DNA of 64,000 nt from Deltaproteobacteria bacterium. GTDB taxonomy: Bacteria > Desulfobacterota > GWC2-55-46 > DRQE01. Of the stretch, positions 25,178 through 32,997 are shown piece after piece. The notes under the pieces are model-generated. The model made no database searches. It saw only the letters and a list, made by a program, of their open reading frames with translations, and was not told the origin of the DNA. The stretch spans positions 1 through 64,000 of the forward strand of contig WGFM01000023.1 of assembly GCA_015492245.1 (NCBI GenBank), given 5' to 3'. Position numbers and translations under genes: made by a program. Every line of letters starts with the position of its first letter. The stretch's first letter is position 1.

Positions 25178-26212
25178 ATGCTCGATGTTGCAATACTCGG
25201 GGCAAGTGGGTACACAGGCATTGAGCTTTTGAGGATACTCTCACGGCACAGACATGTGAGGGTGGTCCATGCAGGCTCAAGGCAGTACAGTGGCAGGAAG
25301 GTGGAAGAGGTGTTTCCGTTCCTCAGGGGGGCCTGTGGGGGGCTTACCTTTGGAGACGATGAGCCCTCTGGCATAGAGGCAGAGCTTTTCTTCTGCGCAC
25401 TGCCACATGGGGCCTCCATGGATGTGGTAGCGGTGCTTCTGGAAAGAGGCAAGAAGGTGGTGGACCTCAGTGCAGACTTCAGGCTCAAGGACAGGCTCCT
25501 GTACGAAAGGTGGTACAGGGAGCACACCGCCCCAGGGCTTCTCAATGAGGCCGTCTATGGTCTGCCAGAGTTCTACAGGGAAGAGATAAGGGGCGCAACC
25601 CTTGTGGCAAACCCCGGCTGTTACCCCACGGGCACCATCCTTGCCCTCCTGCCTCCGCTCAGGGAGGGGCTTGTATATCCCAGTGGTATAATAATAGATG
25701 CAAAGAGCGGGGTATCCGGGGCAGGAAGAAAGGCAGCCCTTGAGACCCAGTTTGTGGAGGTCTCAGATGGGTTTCATCCCTACAGGGTGCTTGCCCACAG
25801 GCACACCCCTGAGATAGAAGAGGTGCTTTGTGTCCTTTCAGGGGAAAAGCTCAGGGTGGCCTTTGTGCCCCATCTTCTGCCTGTGGCAAGGGGCATTCTT
25901 ACCACCATATATGCCACACTCAAAGAGGGGGTCTCCACAGAGGATATGAAGAGGGTATACAAAGAGTACTACAGTAAAGAGCCCTTCGTAAGGGTTATTG
26001 ATGGAGGAGGCCTTCCTGATATAAAGCATGTGCGGGGTTCCAACCTGTGTGATATAGGTTTCAGGGTCGATGAAGAAAGGGGGCTTGTGGTCATCGTCTC
26101 TGCCATAGACAACCTTGTAAAGGGTGCCAGTGGACAGGCCGTGCAGAACATGAACATAATGTATGGTTTTCCAGAGACAGAGGCACTCGATGTCCTGCCA
26201 CTCGGCCTCTGA
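25178..26212 (+). CDS. argC: N-acetyl-gamma-glutamyl-phosphate reductase
   Basis: Third step of arginine synthesis: NADPH reduction of N-acetylglutamyl-phosphate to the semialdehyde. GASGYTGIELLRIL is the Rossmann NADP site; the catalytic Cys is in NPGCYPTG (about residue 148); KSGVSGAGRK and HRHTPEIEEVL are further family markers. 344 residues, as expected for the long (type 1) form. No other arg gene is adjacent. Start preceded by GAAGGAG. Confidence 0.96.
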   Translation: MLDVAILGASGYTGIELLRILSRHRHVRVVHAGSRQYSGRKVEEVFPFLRGACGGLTFGDDEPSGIEAELFFCALPHGASMDVVAVLLERGKKVVDLSADFRLKDRLLYERWYREHTAPGLLNEAVYGLPEFYREEIRGATLVANPGCYPTGTILALLPPLREGLVYPSGIIIDAKSGVSGAGRKAALETQFVEVSDGFHPYRVLAHRHTPEIEEVLCVLSGEKLRVAFVPHLLPVARGILTTIYATLKEGVSTEDMKRVYKEYYSKEPFVRVIDGGGLPDIKHVRGSNLCDIGFRVDEERGLVVIVSAIDNLVKGASGQAVQNMNIMYGFPETEALDVLPLGL

Positions 26213-26267
26213 TGGTTGCAACCCTCATGGCTTCTGATAGAATCCACACAGGAGGAGCTGTCATCAC

Positions 26268-27413
26268 ATGAGAGGTGGCATAAGACTATTCAGGGTTCTG
26301 GGCATTACCGTATCGATAGACTACACCTGGTTCATAGTCTTCTTTCTCTTTGCCTGGAGCCTTGCCTACGGCTACTTTCCCCAGAAGGTTCCTGATATGA
26401 GCGGCACTTCCTATCTTGTTATGGGCGGGGTGGCCTCGTTGTTTCTCTTCATATGTGTGCTCATACACGAGATAGCCCACTCCTATACGGCAAACAGGTT
26501 AGGGCTCGATGTGAAGGAGATAACCCTCTTCATATTCGGCGGTGTGGCTCAACTTACCAAGGAGCCAGATACGCCCGGGAAGGAATTCAAGATAGCCATA
26601 GCAGGCCCTCTGGCAAGCGGGGTGCTGGCGGCACTTTTCTACCTTCTGCGACTGGTTGTAGACGAAGTCTATCCAGGGGGCACCATGCAGGGGCTTTCGG
26701 CTGTGGTGGGTTTTCTTGCCACCATAAACATCGTGCTCATAGTGTTCAACATGATACCTGGTTTTCCGCTGGATGGTGGCAGGGTGATGCGTGCCATATG
26801 GTGGGCGAAGACAGGCAGCATAAAGGATGCAACCAGGGCCGCAAGCGTGGTGGGCAAGGGGTTTGCAACACTGCTCATAGTGTTCGGATTCCTTCAGATA
26901 ATATCAGGGCTGTTCATACAGGGGCTGTGGGCTGTGCTCATAGGGGTGTTTCTGCAGCAGGCTGCAGAGGGCAGTTACCGCCAGCTTATAATGAAGATGA
27001 CACTTGAGGGCATGAAGGTGGCTGACATCATGACACGCAATGTGGTTACGGTGCCTGCACATATACCCATTTCAACGGTTGTGGAGAGGTTTTTCTTCAA
27101 CTACCACTTTGTGAGCTTTCCGGTCTTGAAGAATGGAAGGCTCGTTGGGCTTCTGACCCTTAACGATGTGAGGAAGGTGGACAAAGAGAGGTGGCATACA
27201 ACCCTCGTTGAGGAGGCCATGGAGAGGATAAGCCCCCACAGGGTGCTTCATCCCGAAGACAGCGTGCTCCATGCCCTAATGAAGATGATAGAGGATGGTG
27301 TTGGAAGATACCCTGTTGTCGACAGAAGGGGCAACCTTGTGGGCATACTCTCGAGAAGGGATATAATGAAGACAATGGAATTCAAGGCAGAACTGGCAGA
27401 GAAGGAAAAGTAG
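26268..27413 (+). CDS. Site-2 protease family metalloprotease with paired CBS domains
   Basis: Intramembrane zinc protease of family M50. The HEIAH zinc motif (about 66-70) lies in the second hydrophobic helix and the third ligand in NMIPGFPLDGGRV (about 160-172). Six helices occupy residues 1-230; the remaining 150 residues form two CBS repeats (VADIMTRNVVTVP... and LVEEAMERISPHRVL...), which usually sense adenine nucleotides. Start preceded by GGAGGAG. Substrate unknown; members with this architecture are widespread and often act in stress responses. Confidence 0.9.
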   Translation: MRGGIRLFRVLGITVSIDYTWFIVFFLFAWSLAYGYFPQKVPDMSGTSYLVMGGVASLFLFICVLIHEIAHSYTANRLGLDVKEITLFIFGGVAQLTKEPDTPGKEFKIAIAGPLASGVLAALFYLLRLVVDEVYPGGTMQGLSAVVGFLATINIVLIVFNMIPGFPLDGGRVMRAIWWAKTGSIKDATRAASVVGKGFATLLIVFGFLQIISGLFIQGLWAVLIGVFLQQAAEGSYRQLIMKMTLEGMKVADIMTRNVVTVPAHIPISTVVERFFFNYHFVSFPVLKNGRLVGLLTLNDVRKVDKERWHTTLVEEAMERISPHRVLHPEDSVLHALMKMIEDGVGRYPVVDRRGNLVGILSRRDIMKTMEFKAELAEKEK

Positions 27414-27452
27414 CGCAGATTCTGTCCATAAGCTGTGAAAGGATATATCTCT

Positions 27453-27599
27453 ATGGTATCACTGAAGATACTGAACCCGGACGAGATAAGAGCACGCCTT
27501 GCCCCTATCTACAAGGAGGAGGGATTGAAGCTTGTTCTTCTCTTTGGCTCCCTTGCCAGGGGAAAGACCCACGGAGAGAGTGATAATGACATCGGTTGA
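27453..27599 (+). pseudogene. Truncated MNT-type nucleotidyltransferase (MntA antitoxin remnant)
   Basis: A 48-codon reading frame starting MVSLKILNPDEIRARL and ending just after the catalytic LFGSLARGKTHGESDND. The GSx10DxD-type signature of minimal nucleotidyltransferases is intact but everything downstream of it (third acidic residue, remaining strands; normally about 50-90 further residues) is gone. The break falls at the junction with the HEPN fragment, so one deletion probably removed the middle of an MNT-HEPN toxin-antitoxin operon. Confidence 0.6.
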
Positions 27600-27741
27600 C
27601 AGGGCTATTATAGAGAGAAGACTCGCTGGGATGATAGAGTCTTTAAGGACACTTGAACCTGTAGAGGCCATGACACTCGAGGATTACGAGGCCGACCTTG
27701 GAGACTACATAGGGGCTATAGAGGAGTATGTGGAGGGGTAA
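27586..27741 (+). pseudogene. Truncated HEPN (HepT-like) toxin remnant
   Basis: A 51-codon frame starting MTSVDRAIIERRLAGMIESL, the characteristic first helix of HepT-type HEPN ribonucleases, which normally run to about 140 residues. The C-terminal part with the RX4-6H active site is absent; the frame stops after IEEYVEG. It overlaps the MNT fragment by 14 bp. Both partners being broken argues that the system is dead. Confidence 0.55.
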
Positions 27742-27767
27742 AGTGCCCTGTACCTCGTGCGAGGTCA

Positions 27768-27797
27768 TTGACAGTGGTTCTCATTTCATGCTATAGT
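27768..27797 (+). promoter_or_regulatory. Promoter of the RelE-type toxin-antitoxin pair
   Basis: TTGACA (27768-27773), 18-bp spacer, TATAGT (27792-27797). A leader of about 20 nt follows, with a G-rich ribosome site (GGGGGG, then AAGG) before ATG 27822. Confidence 0.55.
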
Positions 27798-27821
27798 CTT
27801 GATACAGGGGGGTGTATAAGG

Positions 27822-28007
27822 ATGGGTAAGACACAGTTCCTTGTGGATGAAAAAGGAAAAAAGACTGCTGTTCTACTGTCCATGGATGAGTGGGAAGAAC
27901 TGATGGAGGATCTCCATGACCTTGCCATTATTGCAGAGCGCAGGGATGAGCCCTCTATGGATTTTGAGGAGTTGAAAAAACGCCTTAAAGCAGATGGGCT
28001 CTTATAG
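27822..28007 (+). CDS. Antitoxin, Phd/YefM-RelB-like
   Basis: 61 residues. The N-terminal KTQFLVDEKGKKTAVLLSMDEWEELME is the short Phd/YefM-like fold that binds DNA and represses the operon; the acidic C-terminal helix (SMDFEELKKRLKADGLL) would neutralise the toxin. It overlaps the toxin gene by 14 bp, the usual coupling for type II pairs. Confidence 0.8.
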   Translation: MGKTQFLVDEKGKKTAVLLSMDEWEELMEDLHDLAIIAERRDEPSMDFEELKKRLKADGLL

Positions 28008-28257
28008 AATTACATGGAAACATTCTGCAGAAAAAGATCTGAGACGAATCCATAGGTCTTACATACCACATATAATCAAAGCCATCGAGGAGCTTTCTCA
28101 TAATCCCTTTCCTTCTCGTCATAAAAAACTTTACAGGGCAGAAACAACCTACAGGATACGTGTGGGAGATTATCGCATTGTATATCAGGTGGATAAGAGG
28201 GAAAACCTCATCACCATCTACCACATACGCCACAGAAGGGATGTCTATAGAATGTAG
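27994..28257 (+). CDS. RelE/ParE-superfamily toxin
   Basis: 87 residues, basic. YRITWKHSAEKDLRRI at the start, PFPSRHKKLYRAETTYRIRVGDYRIVYQVD in the middle and the closing HIRHRRDVYR are standard for RelE-type mRNA interferases. Arg/Lys/Tyr residues expected at the active site are present, so the pair looks functional. A ParE-type gyrase inhibitor is the less likely alternative, because the RxRxGDYRxxY core and final HRxxxYR are RelE-like. Confidence 0.87.
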   Translation: MGSYRITWKHSAEKDLRRIHRSYIPHIIKAIEELSHNPFPSRHKKLYRAETTYRIRVGDYRIVYQVDKRENLITIYHIRHRRDVYRM

Positions 28258-28284
28258 TAATCTCCTTATACCTCTGAATCAAAT

Positions 28285-28320
28285 AAGAAAGGGGAGACCC
28301 TCTGGGGTCTCCCCTTTCTT
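28285..28320. terminator. Bidirectional rho-independent terminator
   Basis: A perfect 16-bp stem (28285-28300 with 28305-28320) around the loop TCTG; A-run on the left and T-run on the right make it usable in both directions, serving the toxin gene on the plus strand and the outer-membrane gene on the minus strand. Confidence 0.9.
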
Positions 28321-28356
28321 CAGGTAGAGGAGGTAAGAAGATGAAAAAGGGCTTTA

Positions 28357-28927
28357 TTACCATACATAACCGATACGGAAGTCTCCGCCTATGCCGAATC
28401 CAGAGGCAGGGAAGTCTTCACTATAGGTGATGCCAGTTGTTGTATCGCTTACCTCTACACTGAGGCTTCCCATGGTTATGCCTGCATAGCCTGCAAGAGA
28501 TAGGGTTAGATTGTTTGTGAAAAGCCATTTGTAGCCAAGCTCACCACTGGCAAATACAAACAGGGCAGAACCATCACCTTTAAGCCCTGCCACGGGCTCG
28601 TATTCTGCAGACAGGCTTATTGCACCCCCGTTGACACCCCAGTATGCACCATCGAAGAGCTTTCCTCTTTGAAAATACTTTCTGTATCCACCTGCCGCAC
28701 CTATTCCAGACCATGTCCAGCTGTCAGACTCATCACTCCAGTAAAGCCCCTGTGCATACCATGTGCTGTCGTCTGTAAGCCGTTTCTCATACTCCACATC
28801 AAACATGCCCCATGCAAGCCCCAGAGGATTTACCCCCACAGACTGTGTAGGCTCGGCAGCTGCTTTGCCAGCCCACATAAAGGAGACGAAAAATAACAGA
28901 AAAAACAATACACAACGCTTTCTTCAT
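28357..28927 (-). CDS. Outer-membrane beta-barrel-like protein, frameshifted in its signal peptide
   Basis: The main frame (from AAAEPTQSVGVNPLG to GGDFRIGYVW) alternates hydrophobic residues in beta-strand style and ends in an aromatic residue, as outer-membrane barrels do; about 165 mature residues, unknown function. Its only in-frame starts are a TTG at 28908 or a late ATG. The natural start, ATG 28927 behind GGAGGTGC, reads MKKALCIVFSVIF in another frame. Removing one base from the A-run at 28889-28893 (or 28900-28905) joins the two into a normal signal peptide ending GKAAA. So this is a one-base frameshift: a recent mutation, slippage site or sequencing error. Confidence 0.65.
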
Positions 28928-28999
28928 TTTGCACCTCCATCGTTGTTTTTTGCTCCATCCAATCTTTGAGCAATAAAAGTGCGATTTTCGATAAAACAA

Positions 29000-29040
29000 A
29001 ACATATATGTGGTATTGTCAAGAGAAAAATAACATATATG
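29000..29040 (+). repeat. Two 10-bp direct repeats AACATATATG, 31 bp apart
   Basis: AACATATATG at 29000-29009 and 29031-29040, each followed by a G-rich triplet. The 31-bp period is three helical turns, so both copies face the same side of the DNA. They lie between the divergent outer-membrane gene and the XRE regulator and overlap the region where the regulator's -35 should be: a candidate operator for autoregulation. Confidence 0.5.
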
Positions 29041-29066
29041 GGGTTTATGTGAAAGAAAATAGGAAC

Positions 29067-29072
29067 TATAAT
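29067..29072 (+). promoter_or_regulatory. -10 element of the XRE regulator, near-leaderless
   Basis: A perfect TATAAT lies six bases before the double ATG at 29079, placing the transcription start at the start codon. The -35 region (TTTATG) is poor, which fits a regulated promoter. No ribosome-binding site is present. Confidence 0.5.
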
Positions 29073-29078
29073 TCCTAC

Positions 29079-29372
29079 ATGATGATAAATGTTCCTGTGA
29101 TAAGAAAAGAGCTCGGCAAAAAGATAAGGGCTTTGCGTAAGGAAAGAAGGCTCACACAGGAAGAACTTGGTGAGCTGGCAGGGCTCAGTTACAAGTTCAT
29201 AGGCGAGGTGGAAAGGGGAGTTGTGAACATAAGCCTTGATTCTATCGTGAAAATATCGAACGCACTGGGTGTTGAGCCACAGGAACTCTTCGTTGACAGG
29301 AAGGCCCTTCTGAGCCCTGAAGAACGCAGGGTGCTCAAAAAGGCACTCGAGCTACTTGCAAGGTTTGTATAG
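29079..29372 (+). CDS. XRE-family helix-turn-helix transcriptional regulator
   Basis: 97 residues, a Cro/CI-type HTH: LGKKIRALRKERRLTQEELGELAGLSYKFIGEVERG occupies residues about 10-45 (given here in part), followed by NISLDSIVKISNALGVEPQEL and a short helical tail. Such single-domain proteins bind operators as dimers. The start is set at the ATGATG six bases after a TATAAT box; upstream in-frame GTG codons are possible but unsupported. It is divergent from the outer-membrane gene, which may be its target. Confidence 0.82.
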   Translation: MMINVPVIRKELGKKIRALRKERRLTQEELGELAGLSYKFIGEVERGVVNISLDSIVKISNALGVEPQELFVDRKALLSPEERRVLKKALELLARFV

Positions 29373-29414
29373 ACCATCCTGGTTAGTATAATTTCCTTCC
29401 TTTCTCTAATCTGG

Positions 29415-29420
29415 TATAAT
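29415..29420 (+). promoter_or_regulatory. Extended -10 (TGGTATAAT) before the uvrB fragment
   Basis: TGG-TATAAT (29412-29420) lies nine bases before the ATG, exactly as at the intact uvrB gene, so the fragment kept its promoter layout although most surrounding bases differ. Confidence 0.45.
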
Positions 29421-29429
29421 TGATTCCTT

Positions 29430-29609
29430 ATGGGCACGAAGATCTTCGAGATGGTAACCCAGTTCACCCCGCAGGGAGACCAGCCCCGTGCCATAGGGGA
29501 GCTGGCAGAGGGGGTAAGAGAGGGACTTGAACACCAGGTGCTCCCTGGGGTTACAGGAAGTGGCAAGACCTTCGCCATGGCAAAGGTCATTCTCCATAAG
29601 CCTGCATAG
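29430..29609 (+). pseudogene. 5' fragment of uvrB (partial duplication)
   Basis: 59 codons. Bases 29451-29591 match 33241-33381 inside intact uvrB with only two differences (29545 and 29574), including the Walker A GVTGSGKT. After VTQF...AMAKVI the sequence departs and stops at TAG. The first seven codons differ from those of uvrB but have equal length, so both copies share a start position. No transposase or inverted repeat flanks it. The product would be an isolated P-loop stub without function. Confidence 0.85.
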
Positions 29610-29632
29610 GGACTTTTTACAGAGATAAATCA

Positions 29633-29667
29633 AAAAGGGAGACCCTCTGGAACAGGGTCTCCCTTTT
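29633..29667. terminator. Bidirectional rho-independent terminator
   Basis: A perfect 14-bp stem AAAAGGGAGACCCT (29633-29646) with AGGGTCTCCCTTTT (29654-29667) around a 7-nt loop. The stem core GGGAGACCC is the same as in the terminator at 28285, and both sit at the 3' end of a minus-strand outer-membrane gene. Confidence 0.88.
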
Positions 29668-29725
29668 CTTCTTGGGTAAGGAGACTAAGAAGACTAAAAG
29701 ATTATCTTGCCTGCAGAGAGCCTTG

Positions 29726-30697
29726 TCATTTGCCGCCTATCAGGTATCTTACTCCCACGGATGGACCATGGAAGCCCAGGCTCTGGTTTACCTGTATATT
29801 CCTGACTTCAGCTACATCGTCTACGAACTCCTGTATGGTTCCCACATTTGTAAGGTATATGAGGTTGTAGGCGGCATAGACGCTGAGGTTGTCCAGCACT
29901 CCGTAGGAGAGCCTGAGAGCCATGTCGAACATGGGGGTGATGATGTCCTTGTCCCACTTGATTACATAGCAGTCCCAGTTGTTTATACAGGCTCCACCGG
30001 GTCTTATGGTTGTGAACTTGTACTTTCCGTCTGTTGAGCCGTAGAGAAGCGAAAGCCCGATGTCGAAGCCAAGGTTCAGGGCAGTGCTCAACGCCCAGTT
30101 ACCGTTCACTCCACCTGTAAGACCGAATGCAGATGTATCCATGTTGTAGGTGTCTTTATAGTCGTTGAGTGTGGCGCTTACCCTATCGAGGAGCACATCG
30201 AGGTCGCGCTCGAGGCTTACATATCTGAGCCCAATCCTGTAGTTTGCGCTGAACGAACCGCTCTGTGCAAGAGTGTTCTCCCTGTAGAAGGAGAGTGTGC
30301 GGAACTTTATCTCAGAGTCTGCACTTATTGTGCAGAGGTTGCAGTTTCGTTCAAGCTCCGGATGTGATGTGCTTGGGTATATGTCGTCCGTTGAGGAGTT
30401 GCTCGTTATGCTGTCCTTCTCATCGTCTGAGAAGGAGAGATAAGAAAGATGCCATCCCTGATGCTCCACACCGAGCCTGTAGGCAGGAGCATAGGGATGG
30501 TCAACCGTCTCGAGCTTGAGATTGACCGTTGGGTTTGTTCCCGAGGGATAGAAGTCCTGCGATGCATACGAAGTATCCATGCCTGTAGGCTCGAGGTAGA
30601 GAACCTCGATGTCCACGCTTGTTGCACTCGATGGCCTCACCGAAAGAACCATGAGAGCCATCAACAGGAATGCTGAAAACAAGATGCCTTTTTTCAT
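29726..30697 (-). CDS. Outer-membrane beta-barrel protein (MOMP/Lpg1974-like)
   Basis: 323 residues. Signal peptide MKKGILFSAFLLMALMVLSV... cleaved near SSATS. The mature protein is strand-rich with repeated FxxNYRIGLRYVSLER, FDIGLSLLYG and FDMALRLSYGVLDNLSVYAAYNL-type segments (amphipathic strands) and closes with GPSVGVRYLIGGK, a barrel-like end. Three or four cysteines (CNLC, C-NNWDC) may form surface disulfides. The start is fixed by AAAAGGAGGTCAGGGT upstream. Likely a porin or adhesin of the Lpg1974/MOMP group; cargo unknown. Confidence 0.75.
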   Translation of the reverse strand: MKKGILFSAFLLMALMVLSVRPSSATSVDIEVLYLEPTGMDTSYASQDFYPSGTNPTVNLKLETVDHPYAPAYRLGVEHQGWHLSYLSFSDDEKDSITSNSSTDDIYPSTSHPELERNCNLCTISADSEIKFRTLSFYRENTLAQSGSFSANYRIGLRYVSLERDLDVLLDRVSATLNDYKDTYNMDTSAFGLTGGVNGNWALSTALNLGFDIGLSLLYGSTDGKYKFTTIRPGGACINNWDCYVIKWDKDIITPMFDMALRLSYGVLDNLSVYAAYNLIYLTNVGTIQEFVDDVAEVRNIQVNQSLGFHGPSVGVRYLIGGK

Positions 30698-30906
30698 ACC
30701 CTGACCTCCTTTTACATCAGTTTTTTTCTTGTCAAGATGCTTGAAAATCCGCCATACCACCTCACGGCGGTATGGTTCCTTCCCTTCGCTTCATCTCCTT
30801 CTGCAGGGTTGCCGGGTCGAGTCTGCCAATTTCTTGTCGTATTTTACTACAGAGATGGTTACAGAAAGGTTACAGGTGGTGGTGTCCTGTCAGTGAGTTC
30901 GAGGCT

Positions 30907-32997
30907 CTATGTCCCCTTGTTCGAGCCCGCCTTCATGGCCAGCCTTCTGAGGTGGGCACCCGGTGGTATGCCCATCTCATCCTGAAGGTGTTCCTCGGCT
31001 TCTCTGTACACCCTGATGGCCTTTGAGGGATAGCCTGCATCGAGGTATATCTCCATCAGCATCGCATAGAGTTCTTCGTTAAGGGGGTCTTTTCTCACCG
31101 CCTGGTCGAGGTATGGTATGGCGAGCACTCCGTCTTTTTCGTTCCTGTAATGAGTTGCAAGGCGCAGTCCCGCCTTTATGTAATACTCCTTGAGAAGTTC
31201 CCTGTGTTTGACAATCCATAGGGGAGCACTGTCCTTTGAGAGGAAGTCGTCCCTGTAGAGTTCTATGGCACTTTTCAGAAGCTCGGGGTCCACCTCCTCG
31301 TGCAGAAGGGTCTTCTCCATCACCTCTTTGAACGCTATAGAGTCTATCCAGCACAGTGGGCGCGCAAGGGATACCCTCTTTTTGTTCACCAGAATCCACT
31401 GCACGGGCTTCGTGTCCGAAGGGCTGATGGCCCTGCGAAGCCGCGACAGGGTTACCTTCAGGTTATTCTCGGCAATATCGCCATCTGTCTCTGGCCACAG
31501 GGTATCCACAAGCAGGTCGTAAGGAACCTTTGAACCACCGAAGACTATAATTGCCTTTAGCAGGAGATTTGCCAGTCTGCTCCTCCACTTGCGGTCGTAG
31601 ATGATTCTGTCTTCGGTCTCTATTCGCAGGTCTCCGAATGTGGTTATGCGGATAGGTTGTGCCTGTGGGTCTGCGACAAGCTCCACGCGAGTCTCTGGAG
31701 GGAACAACTGGGAGACCCTTTTGTCGAGAAAATCCGATGTCCTGTGGAGCACTATGGGATTTTCCTGCTCAGGAATAAGGCTCTGTGCCCCTTCGAGTGC
31801 CTTTCGTGCCTTTTCTATCATGCCCTGCATGTAGTATATTCTGGAGAGTTCCACACAGGCAGTGAAGGCAAAAAGGCGGAACCCGCTGTCGAGCCATCTT
31901 TCGATCCAGCTCGCCAGCCATCCTGCTGCCTCCTCATATCGTCCTGTGTCTGCAAGGGCCTGGCCTTTTAGGAGGGCTGCCATGAGTGATGCCATGTTAC
32001 TGCCACTGAGTTCAGCCCGTTCCATGGCCTCCCTGCTGAATATCAGTGCCCTGTGAGGCTCACCTGTGACCAGACAGGCAATACCAAGGCTATAGTAGAG
32101 GTAGGCCTGATGAAAGTAGTTCTTCTCTGGCACCACGAGTCTACGAAGCCTGTGGGCTATTGCCTCTATGGTCTTTCTGTCATCCTTCCATGCGAGAGCA
32201 AGCAGCAGGTGGCTGTAAGCAAGAAAGTAGGTGATCATTGGCTGCCTATCGAACCTGGACATGCTGGTGGTTGCCTGTAGTATGGCCTCTGCCCTGTCGG
32301 GTTCGTCCGTTACGATGTAGTAAAGGGCTTCCGCCACCTCAAAACATGCCCTTATAACGGGGTTGACACCTGGAAGGTTGTAGATAGCCTCTGCATCTTT
32401 GATCAGGGACTCTGCTTCAGAAAGTCTGCCCATCCACACCAGTGGATATATTGCGAAGGCGGCCGAGAAGACCGAAAGAGACATAGAGCCCGCCTTGTCG
32501 GCCTGTATGCGCAACTTGCGGCATGTCTGATAGGCATCGGTTATGCTGGCATTGAGCTCGAACAATACCTTGAAGGCAAGAAGAGATGCCACGCAGAGGG
32601 GGGTGAGCTCCTCACTGCGTGCAAGCAACTCCTCTGTTCTTTCAAGCCAGTGGCCGTAGCTCTGAAAATTCCTGCCGTGGTCCCACAATGAGGCAATCCC
32701 TGCGCCACACGCAGCAGCGGCAGCCTCAATATCTCCACTGTCCATGAAGTATGTATAGAGGCTTTCCATCCTGTCCACCGATATGGCAGGCACCGTGGCT
32801 TCTCTAAGGAAGATGATCCTTTCAGGCAGGGGGTCTTCTTTCTCAATGTAACTCTGGAGGGGCGCAAGGTGGTGCAGAATCTTCACAATGTCCATGTTGA
32901 ACCACCACAGGATGCTATCGCAGGAGAGCTCCTCTATATACTCACTGAGTAGCCCATTCTTTATGTAATGCTGGTATCTTTTCTCCAAGCTGTCCAT
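30907..32997 (-). CDS. BTAD/SARP-type transcriptional regulator with N-terminal TPR-like region
   Basis: 696 residues, no signal or membrane segment. Residues 1-430 are alpha-helical repeats resembling the TPR-like superhelix of MalT-type regulators. Residues about 450-545 form a winged-helix DNA-binding domain (FGDLRIETEDRIIYDRKWRSR ... LWPETDGDIAENNLKVTLSRLRR), and 560-690 a bacterial transcriptional activation domain (ELLKSAIELYRDDFLSKD ... LNEELYAMLMEIY). The NB-ARC or MalT-type ATPase module seen in many relatives is absent. Targets are unknown; the divergent uvrB and the downstream outer-membrane gene are the only neighbours. Confidence 0.85.
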   Translation of the reverse strand: MDSLEKRYQHYIKNGLLSEYIEELSCDSILWWFNMDIVKILHHLAPLQSYIEKEDPLPERIIFLREATVPAISVDRMESLYTYFMDSGDIEAAAAACGAGIASLWDHGRNFQSYGHWLERTEELLARSEELTPLCVASLLAFKVLFELNASITDAYQTCRKLRIQADKAGSMSLSVFSAAFAIYPLVWMGRLSEAESLIKDAEAIYNLPGVNPVIRACFEVAEALYYIVTDEPDRAEAILQATTSMSRFDRQPMITYFLAYSHLLLALAWKDDRKTIEAIAHRLRRLVVPEKNYFHQAYLYYSLGIACLVTGEPHRALIFSREAMERAELSGSNMASLMAALLKGQALADTGRYEEAAGWLASWIERWLDSGFRLFAFTACVELSRIYYMQGMIEKARKALEGAQSLIPEQENPIVLHRTSDFLDKRVSQLFPPETRVELVADPQAQPIRITTFGDLRIETEDRIIYDRKWRSRLANLLLKAIIVFGGSKVPYDLLVDTLWPETDGDIAENNLKVTLSRLRRAISPSDTKPVQWILVNKKRVSLARPLCWIDSIAFKEVMEKTLLHEEVDPELLKSAIELYRDDFLSKDSAPLWIVKHRELLKEYYIKAGLRLATHYRNEKDGVLAIPYLDQAVRKDPLNEELYAMLMEIYLDAGYPSKAIRVYREAEEHLQDEMGIPPGAHLRRLAMKAGSNKGT

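Noticed and set aside
30750-30777. Inverted repeat CCATACC...GGTATGG as a terminator
   Set aside because: Only a 7-bp stem with a 10-nt loop and no T-run on either strand; not convincing as a terminator.
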